A stretch of 64,000 nucleotides of DNA, taken from NCBI GenBank assembly GCA_038373885.1, contig JAWZYV010013186.1, positions 1 through 64,000 of the forward strand, written 5' to 3'. The notes beneath the pieces are model-generated. The model was not told where the DNA came from. It saw nothing but the letters and a program-made list of their open reading frames with translations, and did no database searches. The stretch's first letter is position 1. The number at the start of each line of letters is the position of its first letter. Positions 37,901-52,900 of this stretch are shown piece after piece. Source of the stretch: Cheiracanthium punctorium (lineage: Eukaryota; Arthropoda; Arachnida; Araneae; Cheiracanthiidae). Both the position numbers and the translations under genes were made by a program.

Positions 37901-40900
37901 CTACGGTGACTATAGAGCTCATGTCTTAACACTAGATATACCGAAGATTTTTTTTAAGGGAAAAAATAACCACAAACCAGTCATTTTGACTGGTCTTGGT
38001 ATATCTAGTGTTAATGTTACATATATATATATTAAGGTGTCTTTTGTAATAAAATATTTTGTTTTATGTTTTTTTCTTTGTAAGTATGTTATAAATTAAA
38101 TAACTTTGCACAGAAGAACATACTGGAGAGTAATTAAATATAAAAAATCACTTAACGAGTTTAATTAAAACATATTTATTTACATATTTTTTTAAGTTTA
38201 AATTTTTGTTTTATATTGCTTATCATTATTTCCATATTTCAGAGTGTCGGCATTGACAAGGGAAGTATTCCAGATCTGACAAAAGTAAGTTGGGTGTATG
38301 TTTTTTATGCTGTCATTCATGTTCCATTATGATAGTGATACTAATGGGTTCTGTTTATTTTGAAGGCTCCAGGCAGTCTTCTAGAAGAGATGGAAAACCA
38401 TTTAACATATTTAGAAGGAAAAAAGACTCTACCGTCATCTTTATCAGCACCCAAGTGAGATTCTGTTTCCTCTTCTCTTCTAAATATGAATTAAATTAGG
38501 GATGCACCAAATACCATATTTTGCCGAATAACGAATACCAAATATTCGGTTAAAATACTAACCGAATATTCGGCCGAATACCGAATACTTGGTTAAAATT
38601 TATTAAACTTTCATTGCAATGATTAATTTAATTAGTTTTTTCTTAAACAACATTTCATATAGTGTAAAACTTCAAAAATTAAAATGCTGTAAAATTTAAT
38701 ATCCAAATGTGTTTCCTTTATATATTACTAGCTGCGTGCCCGTTCTTCGCACGGTAGGAAACGAAAAATTCCCTCACATGTGTAATTCGAATTAATTCCA
38801 GTGATGTGGAATTTAGAAAAAGCAAAATTATTTCACTCTTGACTTAAAATTTGCGTCATATATGTAATAAACCTGAGATCATTGCAATATAATGACACAC
38901 ACACAAAAAAAACTGTCAGCGTCATTCGGTATCAAAAAAGTGAAAATGGACCGTTTGCACAGTGTACTTCTCACTTTCAAAATGTCTTATTTCCTCAGAC
39001 ATGCTGTCTTTTAGGTTCACGTTTTAGCGTTAAATACCTCAGACACTACATGAAATGGACATTTTTTTTTAAATTTTAAAAATACGTCACCCGCTCTTGC
39101 AACCCTTTAAAAAAGAAAAGAGATAAGAGATAAGACTGCACTATTTATAAAGGCTTTAAAATTGTTTTTCTAGATTATGCAGTTTAATTTTTCTTCTCAC
39201 AAATAAATCCAGTATTTGTAAAAGGAAATCGAGCCAAGCAAAGAAATCGTCTGCTCGCGGGACCCATTTTTTTTTTTTTTTTTTTTTTTCAACTGGCAAT
39301 TTTAATCATTGTTACTGTATCCATGACAACCAAACCGCAAGATATCAAACCGAAACTCATAAGCAGGTACTACTGAAATGAAAATCCTTCTTTACTTAAA
39401 AATTCATAAAAATTCTCCTAATTTATATTTTTTCCCCGTTCTTCTTTTAAAAGTGGGCGAATTGTGTGCTCTGTCTTTTGCTCAAATATAAAAAAGTTAT
39501 GACAGATAGAATTCAAGATGCAGCAGTTTTAAAAATATTTTTCGAAAGTCAGTGTCAAATTTAATTTTATTTGAAAAATTCCCAAAAATCTGCAAATTAT
39601 GTTACACAGTCCGAACAAATAGTTTTTAAAAGAAAATTTTCTCCTCTATACGATGATCTAAATATCATTTTCTTGCGAGCGCAATTACCGACGTTATTAT
39701 GTATTACGCAAGAAAAATCGCTAAAAATCGGACAAAACATAAAATAAAACATTTTCTAATTCGAATTTCGAAAAAATCGCTTCGAGGTGTGTCGAGACCC
39801 GTCTTGGAGAATTTCCGTACAAAATTGGGTAGGTCTACGATCACCCGTTTTGGAGCTACGCAAGACACAGACAGACAGACAGACAAACGGACAGTTTACA
39901 CTCTGTTTTATTTATATAGATTAATAACTTTTTTAAATATTTGTGAAATGCTGGTAATTTTTTTACTTGCTTATTTTATTAAAAAAATTAGCAGTTAATT
40001 CACTTTACATTTATGAACGCTCAATGTTATGAGTTTTTTTTTCCTGGTTACTGTTTTAAATTTAAATCAGTTAGTAATAGCAAGGTGTCATAATGTTTAA
40101 AGAAAAATTGATAATAGCAAATGTGTCATAATGTTTAAGGAAAAATTGGAAAACAACAAAATTCAAATTTCGCATCTGAGTGTTTTCTCTTACATTAAAA
40201 CTAATTTCATTGTGATATTGGTTTTTTGTGTCATTGTGGAACGCTACGTTAGGGCTATCTGCCAAGGATGGGGGTGCCTTGGTAGAAGGACTTTCTAAGG
40301 GTTTCCAATGCTTATGAAAATGTGATATTAGTAACAACTTGAATCAATTTAGTACTATGCTACTATATTATATCTTTCATTTATGATATAAAAAATATGT
40401 ATTTATTTGCTGATTGGTGAATACTTAAATTTGTTTACTATTCGGGTGCTGAATATTTAAGTATTCGGCCTAACCGAATATTCGGTTTGTCTGCCGAACA
40501 GGCAGTATACTGAATACCAACCGAATATTCGGTGCATCCCTAAATTAAATTCTTTTATTCTGTAAATTTACCAATATCTCTACTGCTCAGGCAAACATGG
40601 AATTGTAAAAGAATTTTCATTTTTATGGGGGTGAAAAAAAAGGGGGGGGGGAGAGTGAATTTTGAAATTTTGTTATAAAACAAGGCCTCAAACTTTAATT
40701 AAAATTTACCTTAAAATAACATTTGTTGGGAACCGTTGCTAATTTCTTGTTAGAATTTGAAACAGTCCCCTTCACCTTTTTTGCTTAATCTAAAGCTTTG
40801 GTACTCTACTTTGCTTATTTTACTAGGGATCATGCTGACCTCTTAAATATGAGTTCCAAGCATTCATAAAATTTACTGTTTAAGGTCCCTTGCTAAATTT

Positions 40901-43900
40901 TATGTATTTTTTCCCCAAGAAAATAAACAAAACATTTGTGAATTTAATTCAGATAAAAAAGTGGATTTTCAAGAACATCTGTAGCCATTTAAAAAGTGGA
41001 TCTCGCGGATCTGCTGAAAAGAAATGTCCTTTTTAGTAAAAATGGGTTAAACACATTCTGTCTGTGCAATCCTTGCCAATTTTTTACCCGATTTGATTCT
41101 TCTATGTATATTGCTTGTTTATTAAGCTATAGGAAACTTACAAAATTATGAGAATATTTAAATTCAAATAATTTATTTTAATTTAATCATTTATTTGATT
41201 TAATTTTTTTAATTATTTATTTTATCAATAAAAAATAAACTGCAATTATCTAATTATGGTGTTAAATGTAATAACTTATGAGAATAACAGATAAATACAG
41301 AATAAACGTTAAACTATTCTGCTATATCACTTCAACATTTTTACATCAATTTTACTTTCCGTTGATTGTAAATATAGTGGATTGCCAAGTTATTAGGGAC
41401 AGTCAGATATTTTTGCAGTTAGTTCAGGTGCACTTGACTTAAGTTTGAAAGGTACAATATTGCAGATAGGAATTTAAAACAATACGCAATGTAATATTAA
41501 CTGGTTGACAAAGTTTTTGTGCTGTTATGTTTTAAAAGAGTTTAATTATAAAAGTAGAGTAATGAAGATGCTATGGCATCATAACCTAGAGAAGGGGTAT
41601 TTATGATCCCGTTATAACTGAAATTCTGGGTATTTTTAGCAAGCGATAACTGGAATTCTGTTTTTTTGTTTTTGAAAAAAGGAAAAAACTGCATTGAAAA
41701 CTATGCCCAAGCCTTCAATTTCAGCCATTTCCCATCGTTCTTGTGAATGATAATTTTTATTTGAACATTCCTTTATTTAAATTTCCATTGCTGCAGGATT
41801 AAAAGTTGACATTTATTTTCATATTTTATTATTTTTTTTACAGATTTATGATTATTTGACACTTATGAAATCAAATTTCACAAATCTTTTCAAGATCATG
41901 TTTACATCAAAGATATACATGTGTTTGAGAAACATTTATTGGCAATAGCTTATGAAGGCTGTAACATCCCATTTCTCTGATTTAAAATGGCAGAATTAGT
42001 TTTAATTTTAATATTATTGATTAAAATTAATAAAAAGTACCCTGAGTAGGGTAAAAATTTTACCAGAGTACTCCTTAAAGGATTTTATTAATGTTTGTTC
42101 TAAATGTTTATTTATTAAAAACATATCTACTGCTTGATTTTTAACAGGTTTTATTTCAAGGTAATATTATAAAGACTATAAACAGAAATACATATTTTTA
42201 TTTTAAATAACATTTTGCACAGTTGGAAAAGGTTATGAATTTGGCTATTGATTGTTACAAGTTTAAGTGAAAAACGCTGTTTTTGCTATGCACTTTTCAG
42301 GTTTTTTTAAGAAGTTCCACAATCACTTCTGCTAGTGGACATTATAAGCGCTATTTAGTATACTAAAATGTTTTAAGCTAAATACTCTCTGTAAATTGAA
42401 AAAACATATAAGTTCAAAGTTTACATCATGTGGATGCTAAAGAAAATGTCCTATTTGACATTCTTTTACTCCTTATTTTATATATTATATACTTTAATTT
42501 GATATATTACACTTTATTCAATGAGCTGAGAATATCGAAGAAATGTACATTAAATAAAAATAAAATCATTTATTCAATCGAAGTTTATCTAATTATTTTT
42601 CATAACTAAAGTACTACAGTACTAATTTTTTTGTGTGTTTGTGACTGCCCCTAATAATTTGGTAATAAACTGTTTACTTATCTCAATTCCAATATAGTAT
42701 ATTAGATGTGATGGTTAACTGGTGACTAATTATTAATGTTGTATAATTATTCAACAAATAATATATATTTATAATGTAATATAATAGATGTAATTTGCAC
42801 TGTAAAATAATATATTTATAATATGAATAATAATTTTTTTTAATGGAAAAATATTAAATTTAGTTTGCTCTTTTTATTTTACTGATTAATGTCATGACTT
42901 AAATCTGATTAGAAATCATTGAAATTATTAAAATAAAAAAAATTTAATGTAAAAATTTAATATTTTCAATAATTAGTACATCTTTATAAAAAGTAAGTTA
43001 TAAAGCATTGTATTTCCTGATTTTTGTGTAATTTAATTTCCAAAAATTAGTTTAATATTTATTTTAAATAATTGTTAGATATTTATGTGCCTTTTTCAAA
43101 TAAAGTGTCTTGTTTTCTTAAATTACACTTAAAGGGCAGAAAAAACCCCCTAGTATTTTGGTATTTTGAGAAAAAAAAAGTTTTTTTCTAACTTTCGTTG
43201 ACAGTATACCAAAAAAGTACCGTAATATTCATAAGAAAAATCTGCTTCACCATTCTTCTACACCATTTCAACCTTTTGACATCAATTTTAATTTTGTTTA
43301 TAATTTATGCAGAAGCATTTTCTTCAAACAGATTTTTCTTGTTCTAAGCTTGTCACTTCTCATTCCAGGGCGAATTCAGTTCAGACAGCTGTCTCGGCTC
43401 TCAACTCAACTAGCTCAGCATTTACCAATAGTATCAGTAGCGCACACGAAATAAACGGACTCACTATTGATGAAAGCATGAGAAGGGCTGTAGAAGAGGA
43501 GGCAGCTATAATGAATCAACTAAAGGTTACATTTAAGTCATTTCACCACCACCTTGTTTTAAACTGCTTAGATTTGAATGAGTGATTTGAATATAGTGAT
43601 GAAAATTGTTGTACTATAATACATCAGTCATTAACTTTTATTAACTTAACTAGATGCTTAGTTTGGGTGCATAAGGTCTTTAGGTCATAATTTGAAAAAA
43701 AAACAAAACAGCCTACCAGTAGATGTTAATCTCTGATGCACTAATCTTTTTTTCATACTCATATTTTTAATATCAATGTATATTCCACATTTCTAACTGT
43801 GTAGTTTATCTGTATATGCTTACTTAAGCATTTGAAGTTAACTTTTAATTTTTTTTTTTTTAAATATTAGTTATAGCTTAAAAATGACAGTTTAAACAAA

Positions 43901-46900
43901 ATTATTAAGAAAATTATAAAAACCATATATGTTTTTATGTTCTGTGCTGCTATCGCTTTTGTAAGGTAAATCATTATCATCTGTCTACAGTTGCATGAAA
44001 ATCTTGGAAACAGAGCTTCCCACTGTGTTAAAGTATTTGTATACTTTTGAATGTCCACAAAAGTACCAAAGAAAGTAAAATTTCCTAATCCTTATACCTT
44101 TGCTGAAATTATATCAAACAGAATATTCAGTCATCTGTTGAATTATCTTTTAGTTATAAAAGTGTAATTCAGTTAGCATACTACTAATGCATGTCCCCAC
44201 TCTTATTAAAGTTGTGCTTACATTGCAAGTTAGTAAAAATATTGTGTTTGAGTATTCGTACATGTTCGTACATGTGTCACACATACCATCTGAATGTAAA
44301 TAAATCAAACTATATAAAAATACTAATCATAAAAGAGGAATATATATCTGACTTTATTTATTATTTTGAATTTATTTTGTGACACACAAAAAAGTTTAAT
44401 TTGAATGAGCTTTATTAAAGGAATGCCATAGAAACAGTTTTTAATATAACACACCTCTTAAAACAGTAGTCCTCTCCCCCCTCAAAAAATAATAATAATA
44501 ATAATAAGCTAAAAAATCTCTAAATAAAATCTCAAAAAAAATCTGAAAATAAAAACTGTATGCTAATACCTTTATTTTAATGTTTCAAATTAAAAAAAAT
44601 AGTTGCTGATATCAATAACTCATTTAGAAAAATGGTCAGTTATTCCATAAATTTCCATACAGAATTGTGCTCTGGGAGTATTTTTGCCTCGTACCTTTTC
44701 TAAAATTCCCATAGTTTTTTGTAGAATATAGTTGACAGAAGCTTTCATTCTGTTATTAATTTTGCCTGAAATAAAATATATCAAACATACAAAAGAAGGT
44801 ATTGTTCTGCTAAATGTAACTTAGTAAGAAAGACAGTGTGTATCTGCACTTTCTGCTTTCTAACTATTTATTTAATAATCAGCAATAACTTAATTGATTT
44901 TGAAATTTATCTTGTTAGAGAAATTAAAAATCTAAAATACAAAAGTCATTTAAGTTTTTACCACAACCATGTACAGAAATGTTCATTGGATTTAAAAAAT
45001 CACCATTATTGAAGTCAGTAAAGAAAATGAATGTTTGCTATTAACATTGTTTTGCCAGAACTATAATTTTTTCAAGTGTTAAAAGCTTGTGGCAGCACTC
45101 GACCAGAGTTTACTTTTGATATATGGGATTTATGGGAAAACCTCCGTCCATCATCATATATCAAATAAACTCTATTAATCATTGATCTAAAAACTAAAGT
45201 AATAGAAAGGCTCCTAAAAAGTTTGTTATAGTAAAAAATTTTCAAAAGAGTCATACTGAAATATAAAAACAGCTATTAAACGAAGAAGTGTAATTTTACC
45301 TTTGGCAATGCTTATTTTAATTTTACATCAATTGAATGCAAATAAAATTACCTCTTTGATTAATTGGGCGGGAAAAGGCTTTTAAATAGAACTGTTCCTG
45401 TTTAATTAGAAACAAGTACAGTTGAACCTCTTTAATGTGAAATCAAAGGGGCTGTGGTAGTTGCTTTATGTTAACTGAATTCTATGCAATCCAAACATGT
45501 ATAATAAACAATTATGTTTTGGAACGTCCAAGAACACATACTTCAGCTGTTTAGTTTTAATGATATCCCACTGTAATTTTCTAAATGTTATAGTGTTTTT
45601 CGAATGAACATGTTATTATTTTCATTACATATGCATCATTTTTTGAAGTGCAATTTAAAAATAGCATTTAATATACTGAAAATATATAAATGCCTTGTCA
45701 GTTTTCCTCATGAATTATATGAAAATTTTCTTTAATTCAAATTGTGTATCTACATGTATTTCTGTCAACTTGAATACTTTAATTTTCCGACTTTTCTAAA
45801 ACATGCTTTTTAATTTTAAACTTTTTAACAACGGATGTTGCTGTGCTGACATTAATGCTATTTTCTGCGCTACTAACATTTTTGTTTTTCTTGTAGTTGT
45901 AGTATGCTTTTTTTTTTCTCTGTACTAACATTGCATGTATATGTTGAAAGTAGTACTGATTTCCTTTGGAAAAGTTTTCTTTATAGCATGACTTTGATTT
46001 CTTTTGTGGTATTTTTTTTTTTTTGCTTTGGCTGCCTGCTTGCTATGTAGGATAATGTAGAGTCGCTATATACTACCGAGGAAGTAGTTACTTTGGCAGT
46101 TGATTGGAAAGGTTTACTGGTTAGTATGTTTTTGTTTTTCCCTCCCCAATCCTGCACTTTTTGTTTTGATGAATTCAAATTTTGCTATACAGCATATGAT
46201 TTATTGAAGTTTATTGAAGCAATTCATGAGTATGCAAATAAATCATGGAAAATGATGAATAATTTACAAATTAATTTAAAAGCAATAAGACGGGCAGAAT
46301 TAAAATCTTTAAAAGAGGATAACACATTAAAGGCCGTCACAGCACTTGCGGTGGCAGCCACCACCTTCCTCAGCTCTATTCTCAAAAAATGCCTTGTTCT
46401 CTTCCTCAGTATAGCATTCCATCCAGGATCTATCTGCACATGCGTCATGTCATTTATAGTGCCATCTGTGGTTATAATCTGCAAAGCCTCCATGTTTAGG
46501 GCATAATAGTTATTTTTGTAATTGGAGAGTTTTTGGCTATTATTAAAGTTGATTTCTATGGGGCGTTTTTGGGCTATTTTAGAGAGGGCGGTACTGGGTT
46601 TATTGAATTTAATGTCATTATTGTGTTCCTTTTTTCGGTCTTTCCTTTTCTTTTTACTCATACCTATATAGCAGCCTGATTCATTTGAATTATTGTCTGT
46701 AAAGTTTATTTTATAAATGCCGGTGGTTTCATCAGGATCAATAGAGTCTTTATCACTGCGAATGCGCTTGAAAATATTGGGTATTTTAATATTTTTCTTA
46801 GTAGCTTCATTTGTTATTTTTAGAGCGGCTTACCTGTAGTAAGGAATGGCATTGGTAAATTTTGGTCTCGGATTTTGATAGTTTTTAATTTGTTAAAGTT

Positions 46901-49900
46901 TCATGATTCTCTTTTTGAAAAGGTTTTTGATGATGGATTTTGGGTAACCTGCGTTTTTACATTGGGTTTTAATAAATTGTAGTTCTTCATTGAGGAGGTT
47001 TTCGTCTGAGCATACGGTAATGGCACAATTGACATATGAGCATATGGCGGCTATTTTGAATTTTTAGGGAGTTTTTGAATTAAGATGTACTATTTCATTA
47101 TTATTGGTGGCTTTTCTGAAAACGGTAGTATGGATATTATTCTTCATATCTCTAGTGATTTTAACATCCAACTGAGGAAGGTGGTGGCTGCCACCGAAAG
47201 TGCTACTGATGGCCTTTAATGCGTTTTTATCCTCTTTTAAAAATAAATTACTAATACTAGAAAATCTAGAAATGCTAGGAAAAGAGTATTATGAAGTCTC
47301 ATATTTTTTCTTGCAGGAAAACAAACCAATATTAGCTAATTATAAACATTGTAATTCTAATTAATCTAAAATTTACAGCTGAAAATGTTTCTTATTGCTA
47401 ATGATTTAAAAGTAAACAGTGATATTTATAGATTTATAATATAGGGGGAACCAAAAAGTGATGCCATTTTATTTAATGTGTCAGTATTTCACTTCGCTGA
47501 AATTACTGAAACTATGAGTGCCGAATTCGACATATGTGAAGTAAAGTTTTCTAAAGTTCAAGACTGTGTGCCACCCTTCATTTTTGCCACATCTTTTACG
47601 AAGAGGAAAAACTGTACCACAATATCCTTGCTTTAAAATGTAACAAATATGACTCTGTTATTGTGGGATTGCTTATTTATCATTAAAAAGTTAAAAAATT
47701 ATTCGGTTGAACTTGATGTTAAAAAAAATTACTTTCTAATACACATAACATTTATAGCTAAAAATTGTTTTTAATTACTGATTATTTAAAAATAAATTTC
47801 CAAATTTATAGCTTTATAATAAAGAGTTTATTATAGAATCGCAATGTGCAAACTAGCACAAGTTTTTCACCAAAATTTAAACATTTTTAGTAATTTAACA
47901 AATGTGACAAACTAACCTTTTAGCTTCCACAATGTTATTTATGCTTTTTAAGTAACTGAAATGGCCTCAATTTAATTAAATATTTAAAAATAAACTTATT
48001 TCTTTTTTCATTATTCCACCTACATATAGGAAAATTCTTTTAATTTCATTTTTTAATAATCATTAATTAGAAACATTTTTATTTCCAACTTTTAAATTGC
48101 CTAGGAGTGATCCTATTTTAATGTGGTTTGGTAAGTTAAAAATTAATTGAAAGCTCTAGTCTCATCAAAAACCAATATCTAAACTGTTAAACAAAATAAT
48201 TTTTTATGATACATTCATAAAAGTAAAACTACTAGTGTTTGAGGATATCCATAACACGTGTGAAGTTTATTTTACACTTACGTTTATTTTCTGCATTTAT
48301 TTCATCAAACTTGCATTCATCACCTTGCATTTATTTTACACATCACCTTTAACCCTTTCGCGCCGACTGTCACGTATACGTGCCAGCAATAAACGTTTAA
48401 ATATAATTACAGAACCGTTTAAATACTCACTCTACGGAACATTATTAAACAACACGTTGATATTTCTGTAATTTCATGGATTTACAGTTAATAGCAAAAA
48501 AATCTCCAGCCTTGGACAGAAGTGAAAGAGACTGCCGGTCTCAAAGATAAGTGGGCGTTTGCGCTTCCCCGTCGCGAAGGGGTTAAATTTCCTGTTTGAT
48601 AAGTAGTGTGTTTTTAGGTAGTGATTTTTTGCAACTAAGTAAACTGGCAGTTAAAAAATAATTTTTAAATTTTCACTTTAAATAATTACCCCCTTTCTAA
48701 TTTGTTCCAAAAACAAGTTTTTTTTATTTGTTTTTCTTTCAATTTTAATTGCTTCCAGGAAATTAGGATTAGTTATTAAGGGAATTATGGGAATTCTATT
48801 GTGTGTGCGATTCCTTTTACATGGTTCAAAAGTTGACCTTTAGGCAATGCTTTGACCAGCTACAGAAAATTATATAAAATAATAAAAAACTTTGTAAAAT
48901 AACACCATAAATGCTATGAGACTCCACAAAAGCATAAGCAAGTTTCCTATTTGATTTTATAATTTTTAACGCACAATTACAAGAACTTATTGCAATATTC
49001 TCGTAAAAGAATTCCCACAGTCCCAGATTCTGATATAATGGAAATACTCCCCAGCAACATTCTAATCTTTCCGATCTCTTTTTAAATTTTTTTTTGTTGT
49101 TTAAAATTGTAAAAACAGTTATGTCTTGGCTACAAATTCAGACAAAGTCGGGAAACTTTGTCAGTCTGGATAAGTTTGGGAATTTCTTAAAAATACTGAA
49201 GAATATAAAAGGCATTTGTCATTTTTGCCTTGACAACGTGACCATTTTATTGCCAGGCAGATCGCAATCAGTAGCGGGTGCTGTTGCTTGCTTGTAAGTG
49301 GGATCAGAGACAGTGGGACATCAGTGGGGACATTCATGGCAGTAGGGAATGCAATCCCGATACCGCAGGAGCGGGATCCTGCACAAATATTTGCGTGACT
49401 AGTCCTGCAGGATTACGATCCTAATCCCGCAGGATTGATACCGAGAAATAAATTATTTTTTATTAAAATTTCACGCCGCTTTCTCAACCAATAGACCGAA
49501 AATTTTTGAATATTCATGTCTTTCATCTAACAATAAACGAATCCATAATTACAAATTTTAATTTAAAGTTTTATTTTTTAAATTATCTTCCAAAAATCTG
49601 GATCAAACATCTAAATCTAAACACCATAATCTAAATTTCCCGAAAACCTCCCAATCCCAAGTGAACTGAAATATTTCATACTAATTTATCTCTTAGCAAA
49701 CAATCATGAATTAATTATAAAAAGTTTTCATTTTAGTTATTAATTTTTTTAAATTTGCACTTTTAATTATTTTACTAAAATTAAATCTAGACTAGGAAAT
49801 GATTCATTGGATTTGTTCGATTTTGTACGTTCTTTTTTCAGCCACTAAGAAAATAACTTAAGTATGCGAATGTATTTTTCTGTAAATTCCTCAATTTTAG

Positions 49901-52900
49901 AAACTAAGATAACTAATACTAATATATTAAGATATAACTTTATTATTCTGAAAATCATGATTATAATTTTCATATTTCTGTAAGTTCTTGTATAAATTAC
50001 TCATAGGATTAATTATTATTATTAAAGTTAAGCTTCATAGTACTTAAAATCTTACTTTTTTTACTTTTCTCTGTTGAAATAAAGCCCTAGCTAAATAAAA
50101 TGTCAATCCCGTGGGATCAATAAATCTCAATCCCGAAATCCCGCAAGACGAAAAACAGTGCGGGATTGCATTCCCTACATGACAGCCCTTTTGCAGAAAA
50201 AACAAAAAGACGTGCATGCAGCACTTTCCGGTCTTGCTTTTATTTTACACATCACCTATGTTCAACTAAATTTTGTTTTTAAATTTATGAAATTTTGAAC
50301 AAATGTGTAGTAGACTCTATTGTCTCTCAATCCTGACCATCTGGTCGGGGAATGCCTTGTCCTGATCAGCAAACATCCCAGATAACCTAATTTATTCAGA
50401 TTTTGCAGGGGAATTTTTGAAAAAATCATAGAAACTGTTAAATGTTTATACAATAAGACATTAATGATTTAATTAACAGAATAGAAAGAGAGTGAATATA
50501 ATTTCTAATGTTATTAGATTTACAATGAGTACATTTTAAAAAAAGTATTTTCGCTCACTGTTTTGTCGTGAAGAATGAAATGATATAAATGTTTGCTTTT
50601 TGATGAATTTAACTACTCAGAATTCTCAGCATCATTTTCTTAGCAGGCTTTCATCTTGCTTCAAGTAATTAAGTAACGGTTAAGGGGGGTGGGGTCAAGA
50701 AAAAAAATGGAAATAAGGGGTGAGAAGTGCAGGAAATTCTTTCTTTTATACTCTAAAAGAGAAAATTTGACAAAGGTAGTCAGGGAACATTTTTCTCAAT
50801 TTCTGTAGCCCTCTTATAAGTCCTAAATTCTACATTGTGTTGAATTAAAAAATATTGCTTTTTATATACATGATTTTTTCTGCAACTCTGGTTATTGCGA
50901 CATTCCACTTATGATGATGCTTTTCTGTGGTTCTCAGAGTGTTGAAATAACAAGGTTGGACTGAATTTGTTTATTCACCAGCATTGCTTTCTCCACATTA
51001 ATTATTGAATTTGAATTATAGTCTGAGGTCAGATGCTAAGAATAACTTAATGACAACTTATCTTTGAGAACAGTCACTAAATAATGTTAAAGGATTTCAC
51101 ACATGCAGTAGAATTCAACAAAATCTGTGTTACTGCTTGTTCAATGAATGAATATGACATTGCATGTTTTCTCAAAATCTTTAACTTCATCTTTAAAAAA
51201 AAAAAATTACTTCTACTGATACTGTCTTATTTTTGCATGCTATTTTCTAAATTTAATTGTTTATTTTTTCAGTATTTTACATTTATGTTGGTGCTTATAC
51301 TTGCAACTTGTATTGAAAGTTCATAGTTTTTTATTGGAAAACTGTCTCAGCATATTTCTAGCTTCAGATGAGCAACAAATAACATTTTGGATGATCATTC
51401 ATGTTTAAAATACATTTTTGTCTTGAATAGTTACGGTTTTAAAATGTATCAACCCAATATTTTTATTTTTTCCTTATATAGTGTTTAAAATTTATACTAT
51501 AACTTCAGTGATGTTTTTTTTAAGGATAAATACCTTGTTAATATTTATTTTTTGTTTCCTGTATTTTGTAATAATTAGAAAACTTCCTTCAAAATTATAT
51601 GACCATTTTAAGCATTTGCCTCGGTATTTTGTTCAAAAGTGTAAGATAAATTTTATAAACAATTTTGAGCTAAAACATACTTTTCTTAAAGAAAGTATAA
51701 TTTAAAATATAGCTCATAAAATTAAATTGTGAATATGTTAATTTCACAATGTTAATTTATGTACTGAAATCACATTTTTTTTCAAAATATACCATTCATT
51801 ATGTGTAATTCATTATGGTAAGTTTTGTATGAATTTATAAAAAATTTTTCTATTGTTCTTATTCTGACGACCTATTTCTGACAATAACAGGAACAGAGAT
51901 TAAGAGAGTTGGCAACACGTCAGTCTGCAGATCATACATCTGCCACCACCACTACTGCTACCAAGGTACCGAGCCCCATACCTCCTCCATCTGCATCGGT
52001 CGCTGCATCCTTAAGTCCTCCTACTAAAGCGAAGGATACGACTGCTCCGCAACCGAACTCGACACCTAATAAGCCGGTTGTGACGAACAATGCAGCGGAT
52101 CTCATGTCTTTGAATATGCCCCCGGCCGATACTTTCATGGGGAATCAAGCTGCTTTTCACCAGGTGCCTTTTGCAAGTATGGGAGTGGAAGGTAAAAGCA
52201 TTTTATACAACTCCTGGGTTGAATTTAGGAATTGTGTGTAGCATTTTAATTAGAGGCATGCTTGATCATTAAAAAAGCTGAATCTATTAATACAAATGCA
52301 AGAAAAAAAAAATGATTTCTTTCGTCTATCCACAGATATGGGTATCAAATAGATCAGTTGTTCACACATCTACAGATACAGATATGGAAATTATATTGAT
52401 GTTTTTGATTAAAAAAAACATTTTAATAAAAAAGTTTGATTTTTTTTAGGGTGTCTACTATTCAGGAAAGTCTGGAAAATGCCAAGAAAATGGGAAATGG
52501 GTTAGGAAAGTCTAGAAAAAGCCTGGAAAATGGGAAATAGGTTAGGAAAGTCTAGAAAAAGCCTGGAAAATGCAAAATGGGTTACGAAAATTCTCTGAAA
52601 GAACACATTTTCTGCTGAATAAAAATTTCTTGGCAGTTTTTTTGTTAATACAAATGCAAGAAAAAAATTTATTTCTTTCGTTTATCCACAGATATGGGTA
52701 TCAAATAGATCAGTTGTTCACACATCTACAGATACAGATATGGAAATTATTTTGAGATGCTTTTGATTAAAAAAAATTATAATAAAAAAGTTTGATTTTT
52801 TTCAGGGTGTCTACTATTAAGGAAAGTCTGGAAAATGCCAAGAAAATAGGAAATAGGTTAGGAAAGTCTAGAAAAAGCCTGGAAAATGGGAAATAGGTTT

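Larger units (their letters stand above)
35050..38242 (+). other. PICALM: intron 8
   Basis: 3.2 kb. It contains a broken conserved-family fragment (35980-36130), an AT microsatellite at 37027-37062, a SINE-like unit and a short TTAA palindrome. The stretch 35050-35900 shows nothing identifiable. Confidence 0.85.
38455..43368 (+). other. PICALM: intron 10
   Basis: 4.9 kb containing a 2-kb hAT-like element with a nested Helitron and a 1.3-kb TIR element. The stretches 40551-41384 and 42663-43368 show no recognisable feature. Confidence 0.85.
43526..51890 (+). other. PICALM: intron 11 (8.4 kb)
   Basis: Contains an AAT microsatellite (44484-44506), a Penelope-like remnant, a piggyBac-like MITE and a hAT MITE. 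A pogo-like terminus lies near 45420, and a mariner-like end (GGGGGAACCAAAAAGTGATG) near 47443. The long AT-rich stretches 43600-45400 and 50190-51850 show nothing identifiable. No in-phase extra exon could be supported. Confidence 0.8.

Noticed and set aside
46021..46506. Plus-strand frame open across 46051-46506, preceded by an AG acceptor, considered as an extra PICALM exon.
   Set aside because: A 61-bp exon ending at 46111 would break the phase between exons 11 and 12, and the rest overlaps the antisense Penelope-like tail.
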